A DNA stretch of 64,000 bases from Diphasiastrum complanatum. Its lineage: Eukaryota > Streptophyta > Lycopodiopsida > Lycopodiales > Lycopodiaceae. The stretch covers positions 30,535,785-30,599,784 of the forward strand of contig CM055097.1 of NCBI GenBank assembly GCA_029204225.1, read 5' to 3'. The notes beneath the pieces are model-generated. The model saw only the letters and a program-made list of their open reading frames with translations. It was not told the origin of the DNA and did no database searches. The position numbers were made by a program, and so were the translations under genes. Shown one piece after another: positions 45,412-58,000 of this stretch (within the stretch, counting starts at the first letter, position 1; each line of letters opens with the position of its first letter).

Positions 45412-47210
45412 TATGGCACATTCCCCTACCCCGAGTGAGACTACTCAAGAAACCATATCCGATCAGTTTCGTTGCATGGATGAGACCCTTTCTGGCCTCG
45501 TTCTTCACTTCGATACCGTTATGACCGGCTTTGCTACTATGCAGTCACAGATTGATTTAAAGCTCCTGTTTTTCCTTCATTTGGGACTTCCCCTCCATTT
45601 GTATTTCCATCTTCCTCTGCTAGTCAGCCTGGTGGTGGACCGTTCATTCCACCTAACCCATCTCCTGGTTTCTTTTCACGTCCCCCACTTCCTGAGCCAC
45701 ACTTTGCTCGAAACTTTCGTGATAGTGTACAGCTTACTACCTATTCCGGTTCCTCTGACGGGAACTTATTAGAGAATTGGTTTGCTAAGCTTGATCAACC
45801 ATAAGACTGATCATCAAAAGATCCAGCTGGCTGCTTTACATTTAGATGGACGCGCCGCCATGTGGTGGCGAGTTTATAGAGCTGATCATGATCGGGAAGG
45901 GCTCCATTAATGGCATACTTTTTGCCGTGACCTCCGTCATGCTATGATTGACCCTCAGTGGCTCGACCGCCAGCGTGATACATTCCGTAGTCTCACTCAG
46001 ACCAGTGACCTTGCTTCTTATACATATCAGTTTACGGAGCTTTCTTATCTTTTCACAGATCTACAGCCCACTGAGCTTATTTCTCGTTACATTACTGGGC
46101 TTCGTGGTGCTTTACGTTATGATGTTTCTTCCTTTCGTCCTCCCACACTTGTTGAGGCGATGTCTCTTGCTAGTACTTTACAGCATAAGTACTCTGACAC
46201 TCTTCCTTCCTGCTTCTCCCGACCCCATCCTTCTGCTTCATCTTTTTTCGCTGCGTCCACCCCTACACTTGCCCCTTCTGTTTCAGCTCTCTCCATTGTC
46301 CCTTCGTCTCCTCGTCCTCCGACTCCTCAACCTGCTTTTGTCCGACATTACACATCTGCAGAGTTCGCTGACCTTCAGCAGCGACGTCTTTGCTTTCGTT
46401 GTAAGAGTCCTAACCATTTTGTCTGTGATTGTCGTCAGCCTCTCCCTACTACTACTGTTGTTTTTTACCATGAGGGCACTACTCCAGATGATTCCGATAT
46501 CTACATTCATATTTCTGATGAGCCTGACCTATCCTCTAAGCCTTCCACTAATTTACTTCCTACTACTTGCCATGCTCATCTTGCCTATGCTACTTGGACA
46601 GGGCGTCCTGGTCCTCGTTCCATTCGGTTATGTGTACGTATTACAGGTCGTGAGTATATTGCTTTAGTTGATACTGGCAACACTCATTCTTTTATTAGCA
46701 GTTATATCACTAGTCGGATACGTGCTTCACCTGTTCTTACTTCACAGCCTCTCACAGTTGAGGTCTTCTCTGGACAGACAGATCTTTACATTATTCCTAT
46801 GGAGCGTTATGATCTTATCCTTGGTGCTGATTGGTTTGCATCTCTTGGAGCCGTTACACTGGACTTGACACAACAGACATTGACATTTGTACTTGATGCA
46901 ATTACACACTCACTTGTTGGCATTGATTCTCAGGGAGACTCCCAGTTGGTTACCGGGAAGCAGTTTATGCATAGTCTGCCAAAGGCTGACGATGCAGCTC
47001 TTCTTTCCATTCAGAGTACATCAGTTGCTGCTTCACTTTCACCATCCATGGGTCCTCTTCCTCAGGTTGATGCTGCTTCGGATTTACAGGTTGTTGCTGT
47101 GTGCCTTGCACCTATATGCCTTGATTCACAGATATCGTATTCAGTGGTCATTCTTGGTTTCATTGATATTGAGACCGTATACCTTGGTGGTATTTCTACT
47201 ATTGCTTTGG
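45412..47210 (+). pseudogene. Gypsy-like gag and aspartic protease
   Basis: Gag starts near ATG 45412 (SDQFRCMDETLSGLV). It is frameshifted near 45560 and stopped near 45800, then reads from 45944 without a stop. The capsid part has YTYQFTELSYLFTDLQ and MSLASTLQHKYS. The knuckle is CFRCKSPNHFVCDC (CX2CX4HX4C). The protease has the active site LVDTGNTHSFIS and the typical MERYDLILGADWFASLGAV that follows it. This is normal gypsy order. A related but separate fragment sits in the MFS intron at 57710-58480. After about 47210 the frame gives way to the ORF described next, not to reverse transcriptase. Confidence 0.82.
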
Positions 47211-48455
47211 CATACTTCAGATTGTCCTCCTGGTTCGGTGGTTGGTGCAATATCTTCTCCATTGGTCTCTATATCTCCATCTCTTGAGTCTGTTATGGCC
47301 GATGTTCCTGCTGATTTCTATGGGGTTCTTCATGGGTCCACGTTTGATGGTTCCCTCGCTATTGGTGATCAGGTTGTATCTTCTTTCGCTTTACTCCATG
47401 GATCTCTGCTTGAGGTTTGTGATCTGCCTCATGATATTTCTACGGTTCCTGGCATGATTCACGCGCCTTTGGCCCTTATTGTTACACATTTTTCATCCGA
47501 GGATATTTTCCAGATGGTCACTATTACTTATCTAGGGTATTTATATGCTGGGATCTTTCTAGATGAGTACACGGACATCCTTCCGTCTCCTGGTGTTTCT
47601 ACATATAGGTTTGTTGCAGTCCATGCCGATGCTATGGATATATGGCATTCCTGGTTATTACATATAGCTTGGTTTTCATTTGGACCTATTGATTGGTGCT
47701 GGTTTTTCCATATTACTGATCGCCTATGGTGTGGATATCTCTATGATTATGCATGTGGCTCTATATCTATTCCTTCGATTGTTGCTCATTGTCAGGCTTG
47801 GCATATCCTGTTGGCTTGGGTTATTGCCTCTGTTTCAGCTACTGTTTGTCTGGGTGATCTTCAGGTTCCCTGTCATTTCATGTTGCTCCATATTGCTTGG
47901 TCTCCAATGCTGAGTTGCCACTTTATTCTGGTGTTCCGAGACCATCAAGGTACCTTGAGAGAATTCCTTCTCCTCTCTTGGATAGTTTTTGGGGATGTTG
48001 CCGCCATATACTTCAGTGTTGCTCATATGTGCTTTGATACTCATTCCCAGCTACACGTGGATATTGCTCCGATGCTTGCTACTGATGTTGCGGAACCTGT
48101 TCCTCGTTCTAGTGCATTTCTTCTATTCCTCAATTGTGCGCCTGGTGTGTTCTTTGGGATTACACTTGCGGCCAGTTCCAATGGGTCATCCAATTCTCCA
48201 TCCATTTTTGGTGTATCCTATGATGAATTGGTATGTCCATATGAGGCCTTTTGGGATGAGTTTTTCGGCTACAGTTTGTCAGTTGGGGCCTCTACTATTT
48301 CTAGATTTGTTGCTACTATTTTCATGCATCATGTCTTTTTAGATGATGCATTGATTTCTTGGACCTTCTGGAGCTTTTGGCATGCTGCTCTTCTCGTGAT
48401 ATGGGCCTTGAGGGTACCGTATGCCATTGGTTCTTCTCATTCATGGGCCCTATAG
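47210..48455 (+). CDS. Unassigned ~415-codon ORF in place of reverse transcriptase
   Basis: This frame (the same as the integrase end downstream) is open from before 47210 to the TAG at 48453-48455. The other two plus frames carry many stops over the same stretch, which favours real coding. Its start blends into the end of the protease frame with a +1 change near 47210 (GSVVGAISSPLVSISPSLES). The product is rich in Trp, His, Phe and Leu with several hydrophobic runs (IWHSWLLHIAWFSFG, AWHILLAWVIASVSATV, LREFLLLSWIVFGDVAAIYF). No YxDD, RNase H or integrase core motif is visible. It might be a badly diverged pol, a captured gene or an envelope-like insert; I cannot choose. Parts could also be an accidental open frame of pyrimidine-rich DNA. 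Confidence 0.35.
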
Positions 48456-49295
48456 ATACCTTGGGCTTTTGACCATGTTGGTGCATATTTCTCCATTTTA
48501 AACTATCCTTTGTCAGGATGATCTCCTTGGTGCTAGTCTTCCGATGCTGCTATCTTTTCTTGGGGCACCTTGCACATATGGTTGATGGTTACGTGTATCA
48601 TGTGGCTATTCACGATGAGTGTCCATCTCTTTTTCAGTTTTCTTATTGGCTTCCTGATGCTGATGCAATTCTACCTTCTCGGGCTTTTTGGATACCTTGG
48701 TGCTCGAGAGCTTATTAACCGATCCAGTTCTCATTTACAACATGTTCAGCAGCGTTATCAGACCTCAGTTGATCGTCACCGTTGCAATGTTGAGTTTCAG
48801 CTTGGAGATATGGTTTATCTATGCCTACGGTTTGCACGTCATCATTTTGTTCAGGGCCATGCTTCTACTGAGAAGCTTGCACCACATTATTATGGGCCTT
48901 ATCGCATTTTGGAGGTTCTTAGTCCAGTTACATATCGCTTATAGCTTCCTGCTTCCACACGCGCCTGTGATGTATTCCATGTCAGTTTATTATGTGCTGC
49001 TATTGAGGATGACGCTCCTTGTGATGCTGAGTTTTCTACTACTCCAGAGTTATTTCCATTCTTACCTGCTGCTATATTACAGGTTCGTCTATACCATAGT
49101 CGACGTCGCCGGCAGATTCAGTTTTTGGTCCAGTGGGATGGTCGTCCTATTGAGGAGGCCACATGGGAGCTTATTGATGTCTTTTATCATACACCATCAC
49201 TTGCGGATCAGGCTCGTGCTCTTGCTACACTTGTTGATTCCTCTACATCAGATGTTGTTTTAGTTGTTGATGCACTAGGGCTTGCTGCTACTTGA
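48456..49295 (+). pseudogene. Gypsy integrase C-terminus and chromodomain
   Basis: In the frame of the ORF above: QQRYQTSVDRHRCNVEFQLG, DMVYLCLRFARHH, LAPHYYGPYRILEVLSPVTY, the standard gypsy integrase C-terminal domain. After a single TAG (48942-48944) the frame continues DVFHVSLL. It ends in a chromodomain-like stretch, QFLVQWDGRPIEEATWELID, then stops at 49293-49295. Chromodomains steer integration to chromatin marks in chromovirus-type elements. The integrase catalytic core upstream is not recognisable. Confidence 0.8.
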
Positions 49296-49767
49296 TCCAG
49301 TTTCTTTTCAGCAGTTGGGTCTTTTTCTTTTGTGTCAGGGAGGGTTATGGACTCGGTTCATTACATTCGTCGCGTCCATTTACATCTATTTTACTTTATG
49401 CATAAGCAGGCCTTGGGCCCTTTTTTATTCATTAGCCACACTTAGACTATATGGTTGGCCTTTGGCCTTATTATTCATTATTAGGCCATTTGGACATATT
49501 AATGGAGAGTGGGGGCCTTCTTGGAGGGCGCACTATTTTCCCTCCCAGTTGGGCCCTAGCCACCGGAAGCTTCCTTTTAGGGCTTCCTCTTGGCTATAAG
49601 TAGGGAAACTGTGTCATTTGTTATTCAGCTGATGATATTGATCTCTCTCTTTAGTCTCCTTAATCTCTCTCTTTCCTGCTTTCTAGGGTTAAGTCTTGCT
49701 TATGTGCTGCTTTCATAGCTTAACTCTTGCTTATGTGATGCTTTCATAGCTTAGCTCTAGATCAGAT
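49296..49767 (+). repeat. Probable 3' LTR region of the gypsy-like element
   Basis: It follows the chromodomain stop. It has a promoter-like TATA word ('ggctataagtaggg', 49591-49604) and downstream CT-rich leader, as in plant LTRs. A ~30-bp tandem repeat ('cttgcttatgtgctgctttcatagcttaac') lies at 49696-49757. No matching 5' LTR was found upstream of 45412, so the borders are unknown. Confidence 0.4.
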
Positions 49768-51050
49768 GTGGCTCTATTCATAACTGAACATCTATTTGAA
49801 ATTTCTTCCACCAATTCGTTATATTCTGATATCATTACTTATCTCAAGGATCAGATTTATCCGGATGGTTATGATTTGGAGCAAAAGACAGTTTTTCAAT
49901 ATAAGGTAGCACCTTATACTATTATTAACAATGTTCTATACAAGCTTGGTGTTGATCATCAGCTACGAAGATGTCTCGAAATAGCAGATATTAAAAAGGT
50001 TGTTCAAGCCTTACATTCAGAAGATGGTGGAGGACACTTTGTCTTAAAGAACACAGTTAATAAGATATTGACTGCCAAGTATTGGTGGCCAACAATGTTC
50101 CAGGATGTATCAAATTTTATTCGTTCGTGCAATCCATGCTAGAGGTCTGGTAAGCCTACCAAAGTAATGAATTGGCCGTTGACACCAATCCTGCCTCTTG
50201 CACATTTGAGAAGTGGGGGATTGACTTTGTCGGTCCAATTAAACTTGTGACCCGACATACTAAATGTCGTTATATTCTAGTTGCAACGAATTATGCTACA
50301 AAGAACGTTGAAGCAGAGGCGACGAAACGAAACGATGTGAAACGTTCTTATTCAAAAGTATATTCACAAGATATGGTTGTCCACTTGAACTAGTAAGTGA
50401 CTGAGGTACACATTTCTAAATGACACTATACGGTTGCTGACAATATATTTTCTGATCAAACACAGAAAAACTACACCGTATAATCCAAAAGCAAACGGGT
50501 TGATAGAGAGAGCTAATGGAATTTTATGTAAGATCCTGAACAAAATTACTATTGCACTTGCAATGGATTGGAATCAGAAACTACCATCAATTCTCTGGGC
50601 TCATTGTACTACTGAAAAAATCACGATAAAGCAGACACCATGTTTTCTTACGTATGGTATGCATCCTATTTTGCCTATTGAATTTGAGGTGAAAACTTTT
50701 CGTATTCAAGCTCAACAAACAGATGACGACTGTATTAACAAAAGGTTGACCAATATTGAAGAAGTAGTTGAAGCTCATGCAAATTCACATAAATTAACGG
50801 AGGAAATCTAGGAACAAAGGAAGAAGAAGTATGACAGTCGTATCAGAAAATGTGATCTTAAAGCCAAGGACTTTGCGCTGATATATGGCAGTCGACATCA
50901 AAAGTTCCCCGGAAAACTCCATATGCGATGGCTTGGACCTTATAAAGTCATAGAGGTATTTGACAATAGTTCTGTACAACTTCAATCACTTGAAGGTGAA
51001 GTGTTACCTACACGTATTAATGGGTCTAGACTGAAGAAATACTACCTTTG
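49768..51050 (+). pseudogene. Ty3/gypsy integrase fragment
   Basis: Reads the zinc-binding HHCC end (ALHSEDGGGHFVLKNTVNKI, YWWPTMFQDV, RSCNPC), then FEKWGIDFVGPIKL and YILVATNYATKNVEA of the integrase core. Next come HRKTTPYNPKANGLIERANG with the catalytic Glu region, YGMHPILPIEFEV, and the C-terminal GPYKVIEVFDNSSVQL and NGSRLKKYYL. Stops at 50140 and 50393 and a frame break near 50430 disable it. Its closing domain is of the same type as the fragment at 1031-1460. No LTR is clearly attached; it starts abruptly next to the LTR-like DNA before it. Confidence 0.85.
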
Positions 51051-51059
51051 ACCAAAAAA

Positions 51060-51520
51060 AAAATTATTTCATTCTAATTCTTTTTTAGTATTTTTCTGGA
51101 ATTTATCGCAAATTTTTTTTTTATCTTTTCTAATATTTTTTGCGACTTTTTTTTTTTTTATCTTTTCTAGAAATTTTCGTAAAATTTTCTACCACCTTCC
51201 AAATTTTTCAAAGTATTTTCAAAAACTTTTCGAGAACTTTTCGCGACACTCAATTTGTAATCAAAACGTGTTTTAATTTTCATGGTCCGTTTTCGAGAAT
51301 TTTCTAGAATCTTTTCTAGCATTTTTCTCCAATTTTTCGAGAAGTTTTCTAGCTTTCGTTTGAGAGATTGTTATAATTTTCATTTTTCAAGAATATTTCG
51401 AGAAAATTTTCTAGTATCTTACCAAAATTTTCGAGAAATTTTCGTGAGTTTTTGTATCATTTTCTAGGATCCCACGAGAAGGTTTCGCAAAACTTTCTAG
51501 AATCTTTCTAGCGTCCATTG
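51060..51520. repeat. T-rich stretch with many TTTTCGAGAA/TTTTCTAGAA words
   Basis: About twenty variants of the near-palindrome TTTTC[GT]AGAA occur over 450 bp, spaced irregularly, in very T-rich DNA. It follows the integrase fragment directly, so it is likely the 3' untranslated region or LTR of that element. No ORF is supported. Confidence 0.65.
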
Positions 51521-51539
51521 CTCACTTGCTGCAGTGTGA

Positions 51540-53090
51540 TGTCTGTCATCAGATATCCTAGCAAGGTGGAGGGCTGCTTATACTTTATACACTCATGAAG
51601 GCAGTTTGAAGCAAACTGGGCCTAATCATAGAGATTTTGGCCATGCAGTTGTGAATATATGGCCCTTTGCTTTGGAATTTTTAACATTCCTGGGTGCTTT
51701 TTAGATGTGTAGAGAAGCACCTGATCACCTAAGTGTGAGTCTTTATTTACGCAAGTGACGATCATGCCAGGGCTTTTGTCGACGTTTGTTAACTAATTGT
51801 CCGTGATACGAGATGAGTTGAGTCTCACACAATTGGGCTAACATAAATAGCCTGTTTTGGACTTGTTGTTCAATTCTAACTTTCTCACATAGATCAGTAG
51901 AAAAAGCTTGCATGACTCACAAGGAAGGAACTAGAAACTCAACAGCCATTATTGCCTCTTGACCGTAGACAAGATGGAAGGGAGTAACTCATCTAGTGGC
52001 CTTCTTGGGAGTGGTGCGATACGCCCAAATGGTATGCCCAGATAGTAGAGAACAGCTTGGTTTCCCAATCTGATCGACTAGTTACAACTATCTTGGTTAG
52101 AATCTTACATATGGTCTTGTTTGTGGATTTTGTCTAGCCATTACATTTGGGATAGTACGGAGTACTTTTGCGGTGGATAACAAAGTACTAGTGCAAGAGA
52201 TTAATTATGAAGTGTGAGCCTCTATCGCTAACAAGGTCGATTGGATAGCCAAAGCGCATAGTAATGTTTTTGTAAAGAAAACACGCGACAATCTTTGCAT
52301 TGGCATCTTTTGTTGCGCGTGCTTCTATCCATTTAGTGGCATAATCGGTTGCGATCAGGATATAGTGTGCTTGAGTATTTTTGGCTGTTGGGCTAATGGG
52401 CTCAACAAAGACTATACCCCACTTATGGAAGGCTTCATCTTCTAGAATGGAGGTAAGCGATGTGAAGTCTGTTTTTGTAGTCGTTTTGGCTCGCTGGCAA
52501 ACATCACATGTTTTGATAGCAAGTGTATCCTTAAACAGTGATGGCCACCATAAGCCTGCTCTGAGTATGATCCTAGCAGTCGCTTCAGCAGAGAAGTGAC
52601 TGCCACCAATGCCCTCACGTGCCTGAGATATGATAAGTCGTATCTCAGATTTATAAGCGCATTGGCGTTTAATACCGTCAGCACCCCGTTTATATAACTG
52701 TCTGGCGATAAGTTGAAAGGGTGCTATCTTGAGCAAAAATTTCCTTTTGGCTAATGTATTTAGCTCTTCTTTGACTGGTGCATCAACCTGTTCAGCATTG
52801 GGGAGTCTGGAAAGGTGGTCGGCCATGAAGTGTTGTGTGCCTTTCCTGACGACTACGGGGAATGTGAATTCCTCAAGTATTAAGAGCCATCGAGCTATGC
52901 ATTTGGTTTTACAGGATTTATTAACAATATATAATAATGCTTGATGGTCTGTGTAGAAAGCAAAGGTTTGGCCTAGCAAATAGTGTCGAAGTTGTTGTAC
53001 ATCATAGACCATGGCCAGTGCTTCTTGCTCTGTTGTTGTATAGTTTACTTCACCCCCACGAGTTTCTATATGTACTTTCATTCCCTTCAT
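51540..53090 (-). pseudogene. Ty3/gypsy RNase H and integrase fragment
   Basis: Minus strand. A 300-codon open frame (53090-52188) holds RNase H (NYTTTEQEALAMVYDVQQLR, FYTDHQALLYIV, FMADHLSRLP). It goes on to the integrase zinc domain (GGSHFSAEATARIILRAGLW, CDVCQRAKTT) and the integrase core start (FHKWGIVFVEPISP, ILIATDYATKWIEARATKD, VSDRGSHF). Below 52188 the integrase continues in broken frames to about 51540. In the core start, Asp of the usual 'GiDf.GP' is Val here (GIVFVEP), so a catalytic residue is lost. The fragment faces the one at 49768-51050; the two are different lineages or strongly diverged copies. Confidence 0.88.
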
Positions 53091-55015
53091 TAATGTATGA
53101 AAGATCTATGAGTTTTTTAGTCAATTTGGAGATTTGCCAATTCTGCTTGTATTGTCTTCTCTCTCTAGATGAGCCCAAAAGTGGTATTTTCTTTCTCTAC
53201 CCAAGGAGAGGAGCTTGTTAAGACTTAGTTTATTTCATGAAATCTTCCACACGTGTAAAATACCTTTTGGTAATGACTGAATGCATGTAGAATGGTCTTT
53301 TTGCCTTAAATCTTGTCATTGATCTTGGATTTCAATCAATAGATAATCTATAGTGCATGAGCCAAGCTTAGGAGATCAATTTCACACATTAGGGCATTTT
53401 CACATGTGAGAATTTTCATAGCTTAGACTACAAAACTCAATAAAATTGCTTGAGTGTGATTTGCCTTGGCATTCCAAAGCAATGTCAAGTTAGTTTTTGG
53501 AGTTAGACTATCTTGAAAACCTAATGCAATTTGAATCTACTCATTATCCTTAGTACTATGGAGTAGGAAAAAGAAAATTGAAATACAATTGAAAAAATTA
53601 TCACCATCTCTGAAGTCACGAAGCTTAAATCTGTTTCCACTAGCCTATTATGGCATCAATTCAACAAAAAAAATCATTCTGCATACAATGATGACCTTGC
53701 TTATCCACATACATTACCCAAACTTCCTTATACTTTGAAGATATAAAAGCTTGAGGGGTGGATTAACGACAAGCCTAAGGTACCACATTCTTCTAACAAA
53801 CCATATGACAACTAAATTAGGACCTCAGATTATTTAGTTCCTTTGAGCTTATTTTGCACGTAACTCTCTCAAGCTTCAAAATATTTTTAAGAAACATGAA
53901 ATCAACATAGGAGATAATACAGATTTTACCTCCCAATTGTCTACTAGGATTATCATAAGCTCCGATTGACTTGTATAGTTGTTTTTATGATTTCCCATGA
54001 TTATAGAAATGTCTCGGTATAAGTATTTGTATATATATTTGGAAAGCTGAGTCCAAAAATACCGACACTTCAACCATCCTACAGCATTTTTGTCATGTCA
54101 CTATGCTTGCATTAATCGATTTCTAGGGATCTAAAAAAGGAACAGACAGTCATCTCAAACAACAGCATAGAAGCAAATAAGGATCAAAGCCAACTACTAA
54201 AATTTTGGCCTCGTTCAACATTTTTGACAACAATGTAATAAATGTGCAGCACTACTGACCATGCATGAAATTAGATGCCGCTTCAGCTTATCAAGCTTGT
54301 ACATATGAATGAAGGTTTTGGAAACTCATTTCACTTCATGTATCATTTCAAAAATAGCTCTTATAGTGCCAAATTTGTCCAATCTTTATCCTCACCACAA
54401 TGTTTTAGAGTAATGATAAAAATGCACAGGTAGCAGAATATCTTTCTTTACTGTCATTGGTAATCGAGAAAGCTAAGAGTCAAATCAAGAATACACCCAT
54501 TTGCCTGGCCTGTGTAGAGTTCATTGTACTTGAATCTTTAAACATGAAAGAGCCAAAGGTTCATAAAATTTTCATTTGGCACCGCTATTTTCAACTTGTT
54601 TAGCTAGTATATCACATTAGGAAAACTCAAATCATTGCATTTCAAGTCTCTCAACGTTGGCAAAGCAAACAAACTCAAAATTAAACCGGTTCCTCTGTAT
54701 TAAAGTAAAAACTTCAAGAGAGAGACTTTCAGACCATCGTCTTTACCTTGGAAGATCAACAAACTGACAGCTTTGGAATATCAGGTATTGAACTCACTAA
54801 CCTGGCACCGGATGTAAGTAGGAAAAATCTGTTAATGTTAACATTGCAAAAAGATCCCATAGCTAAAATGAAGTATTCTAAAAGGACAGGACTGCCAGTG
54901 AAAGTTAACCCGACTTGATCTTGCACATTGATTAAATAAATCAGTGCTATGGAGCAAGAAAACTGTGAGACGCAACAGCCTGCCACCAGAATACAAAAGT
55001 TCTTAAGTGTGGGTT
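53091..55015. other. No recognised gene; copia LTR-like traces
   Basis: A CACACGTGTAAAA word at 53250 and 'cacacatta...tcacatgtga' near 53386-53409 resemble the local copia LTR family, so an LTR remnant is likely at 53230-53460. The rest is AT-rich with no supported ORF. The last part is the 3' untranslated region of the MFS gene. Confidence 0.35.
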
Positions 55016-58000
55016 TTATGACGACGATGGGATCGAATCATGAGCTTCCTCAAGTTGATTAATTTCCTGAACACTGTTAGATCCATACAAGGTCTCATAG
55101 ACAGGCCTGATACGAAGGCTTAGAATTATGTTGAAAATGACCCCCACTGCACAAACTGCAGCCATTAGAATGAAGGTCAATCTGAAACAATGTGCTCCTA
55201 TACAATGCAGACCATATGGATCAGCAGGACCAAACCTCGGAGTCCATGATGTATCCTTTAGTCCACTTACCTTCATTGTCCATCCGTTATCCTTTTTAGC
55301 TTCTCGATCATAAAGGTAGCCAGCAAGAAAGCCAGAAAACAAAAGTGAGGCTATGGGATCACTGATTGTAAGAACATTGTAGATCTTCCCGAAATGTTTC
55401 AATCCAAAAAGTTCGGATGCTGTTGGAACCATGACCGAAAAATGCACTCCATAGCAAAGTCCAAGGATAGTGCATCCAATATAAAGGGATCCAGGCAATG
55501 CAAATGCAAATAGAAAGTAAGCAACGATCATCAACAGCTGTGCTGCACCAATCCACACTGTTCTAGGAACACCTGACCTACACTCCAACAAGTTATATAT
55601 ATGTCAAAAGAGAATATTACACTGATCACTAGAAAATATGAACCGTAATTTGTAAAGATTCAAGATCGTGCATGCATGCATGAAAAGTACTCGGTAATAC
55701 AGACGAGCATGACATATCTCCACAATGGACAGGTGAACATCATGCTTAGCACGTGAAAGAGATGAAGATGTTTGTCCAATAAATTAGCAGTACACAGCGT
55801 ATTACTCAAGGTTATCAGCATTCAGACAAGTTGCCAGAGATAATCGAACTTTGTATCAAGCTACAGTCATTCACAAAACAGAAAGACATGAAGGTATATA
55901 GAGTCAGGACTTCAGTCGTATCAGTAAACTAAAACTTCCAGCTGAGAACATAAGTCCCACCACAAGCTTGCAATGAGTAAGGTAATGGCTGATTAGTCTC
56001 AGACACATATCCTGACTCCGAATGACCCTAAATCATGAGCTAAAATGACAACGAGGACCAATCGCTGACCCCCATGTCCAAGGGGTTGCTATTACAGTAG
56101 TGATGAGGAGAAATTTCAAAGAGGAAAGAACAATTTTTAAAAGAATATAATCACAGACCTTGGCACTGGTATTAAAACATTAACATGAATGAAAGGAGCA
56201 TTCAATAATCATTTTCCACAGTACTTCATAAATCTTATATGGCAGATGGTTGCTCAACAGTGAACTCTGAATTTACAATTGGTGAAAGCCACATTTCCCT
56301 CAACATGACAAATACCAAAAGAGACTTACAAATTTCCCAACAAGAATCTGTATAAACAAACGTGTTCCACAAGATGCTTAATTGTAGACATGGACATGGC
56401 TCGAGAGTCGAGAAGAGCATAATTTATCGCAAAAATACCTATATGGGTTGCTATATATGCAATGGGGCAGACATTTACGGAGATGAAACCAATCAGCAAT
56501 TTGATTAACATAAAAGAAAAAGCCTTAGTGTGGAAAAGACAGCTTGCTAGCCTTGATATGGCAACAAACTAGGGATACACATCAGTTTAAAAAAAAACAT
56601 AAAGCATAAGGGCACCCAACTTAAGTCATGTTGAGCAGTACATCCTTAGCATCTACTAGAGAGAGTGCTTCGATGAGACATCAGAGCTGTAATGAAAACC
56701 TTGAAATATAATATTTGATAAAAACTCTGGACTTTTTCATCTCTGGGGTGAAGTGTGAGAAAATGTCCATGACATTAAGGTTGACTCAATCCTTGGACAA
56801 GATACCAAGAAAATCCATCATCTTCAGTTCTAACTTGGAAACGAATTTCAGATATTTGAAAAAGCTAACACTAAATTGTTGCGATTTTAGAGGAGCAATG
56901 TACTGCTGCACCAGAAACAAAGCAGGTGCTTAAAAAGCTTAGATCCACAGCTGAAAAGCTTCACATTTAGGCCTTTTAAACTCTACCTCGAACCTTCAAG
57001 CTTACTGAAGTTGGTACATTGTTTATGAGGAATAGATAAATGCTAATGATGCTTTTAGTGGGGATGAGACAAGAATTTGATGAAATCCAGTGGAATACTA
57101 ATGATTACAACTAAATTCATCCACAGTATTTGGCCAACATCTCTTTCCCCTCAAAAAGACATCGTCCTCAATGTTATTATAGTGAAAATGTCGAAGCTGC
57201 AGAAGAAAATTTTGGAGGCAACAGAATAAACATACTGACACAATAATACCAGCTCAATGTATATACTAAAGACGCAGCCGCAAATATGGATATACTGAGG
57301 ACGTAACCAGAATCTTGATTAAGCTGAAAGTACATTTCTGAGCTCTTTCAGGAAGTTCAATATTTTTGAGATCTTTGCTGCCTATTTTGCATCCTTTCCC
57401 TGTTGTTGCTATCCTGAGAATCATTGCCTATCTATCCATCATTGTCCTATTAGTCCATAGTTGGCCTATTGCCACCTTTTTTCTTGTCATTGCTGCCTGC
57501 CATCATTTTTTCTTCCCATCACTGCCGCCTACCAACATTTTTCCTGCCCTATTGGTCATTATTTTGTCACTTTATTCCACATCAATCAGCAAGATCTTTT
57601 TTGCACACTTCAACAATCAGGTACAATTCTCGAATACGGTGAGCATTTGTTGACTTTTCTTGCATTTTTCCTGAATTAGCAGTGATACGTTATTTCTAGA
57701 TATGTTGTTGTATAAGAGGTGCATTCTGTTATGATGTGGCACCTTTCAATCCCACTTCTTTATCTCAAGCTATTTCTCTTGCAAGTAAACTCGAGCATAA
57801 GTATTCCAATCGACTTTCTATCCCCACCTCTAGATCTCGTTCTTCTCCATCCACTGTTGGTCCATGAGCCTTTTCACAAGTTACAACTTCAAACATTTCT
57901 AGTTTTACCCTTTGTTCTGTGACTAATCCACGTCCTATTGTTCTTCGTTGTTGGTTCAGCAACGAGATGCACGAGATTTATACTAAGAACCTTTATCGTG

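Noticed and set aside
45948-46868. Second long hydrophobic open frame overlapping the gypsy gag
   Set aside because: It is the +1 shadow of gag in pyrimidine-rich DNA; the true frame has capsid, knuckle and protease motifs.
47340-48450. Interpretation of the unassigned ORF as an envelope gene
   Set aside because: Hydrophobic runs alone are not enough, and plant envelope-like ORFs normally lie after integrase, not between protease and integrase; left as one option only.
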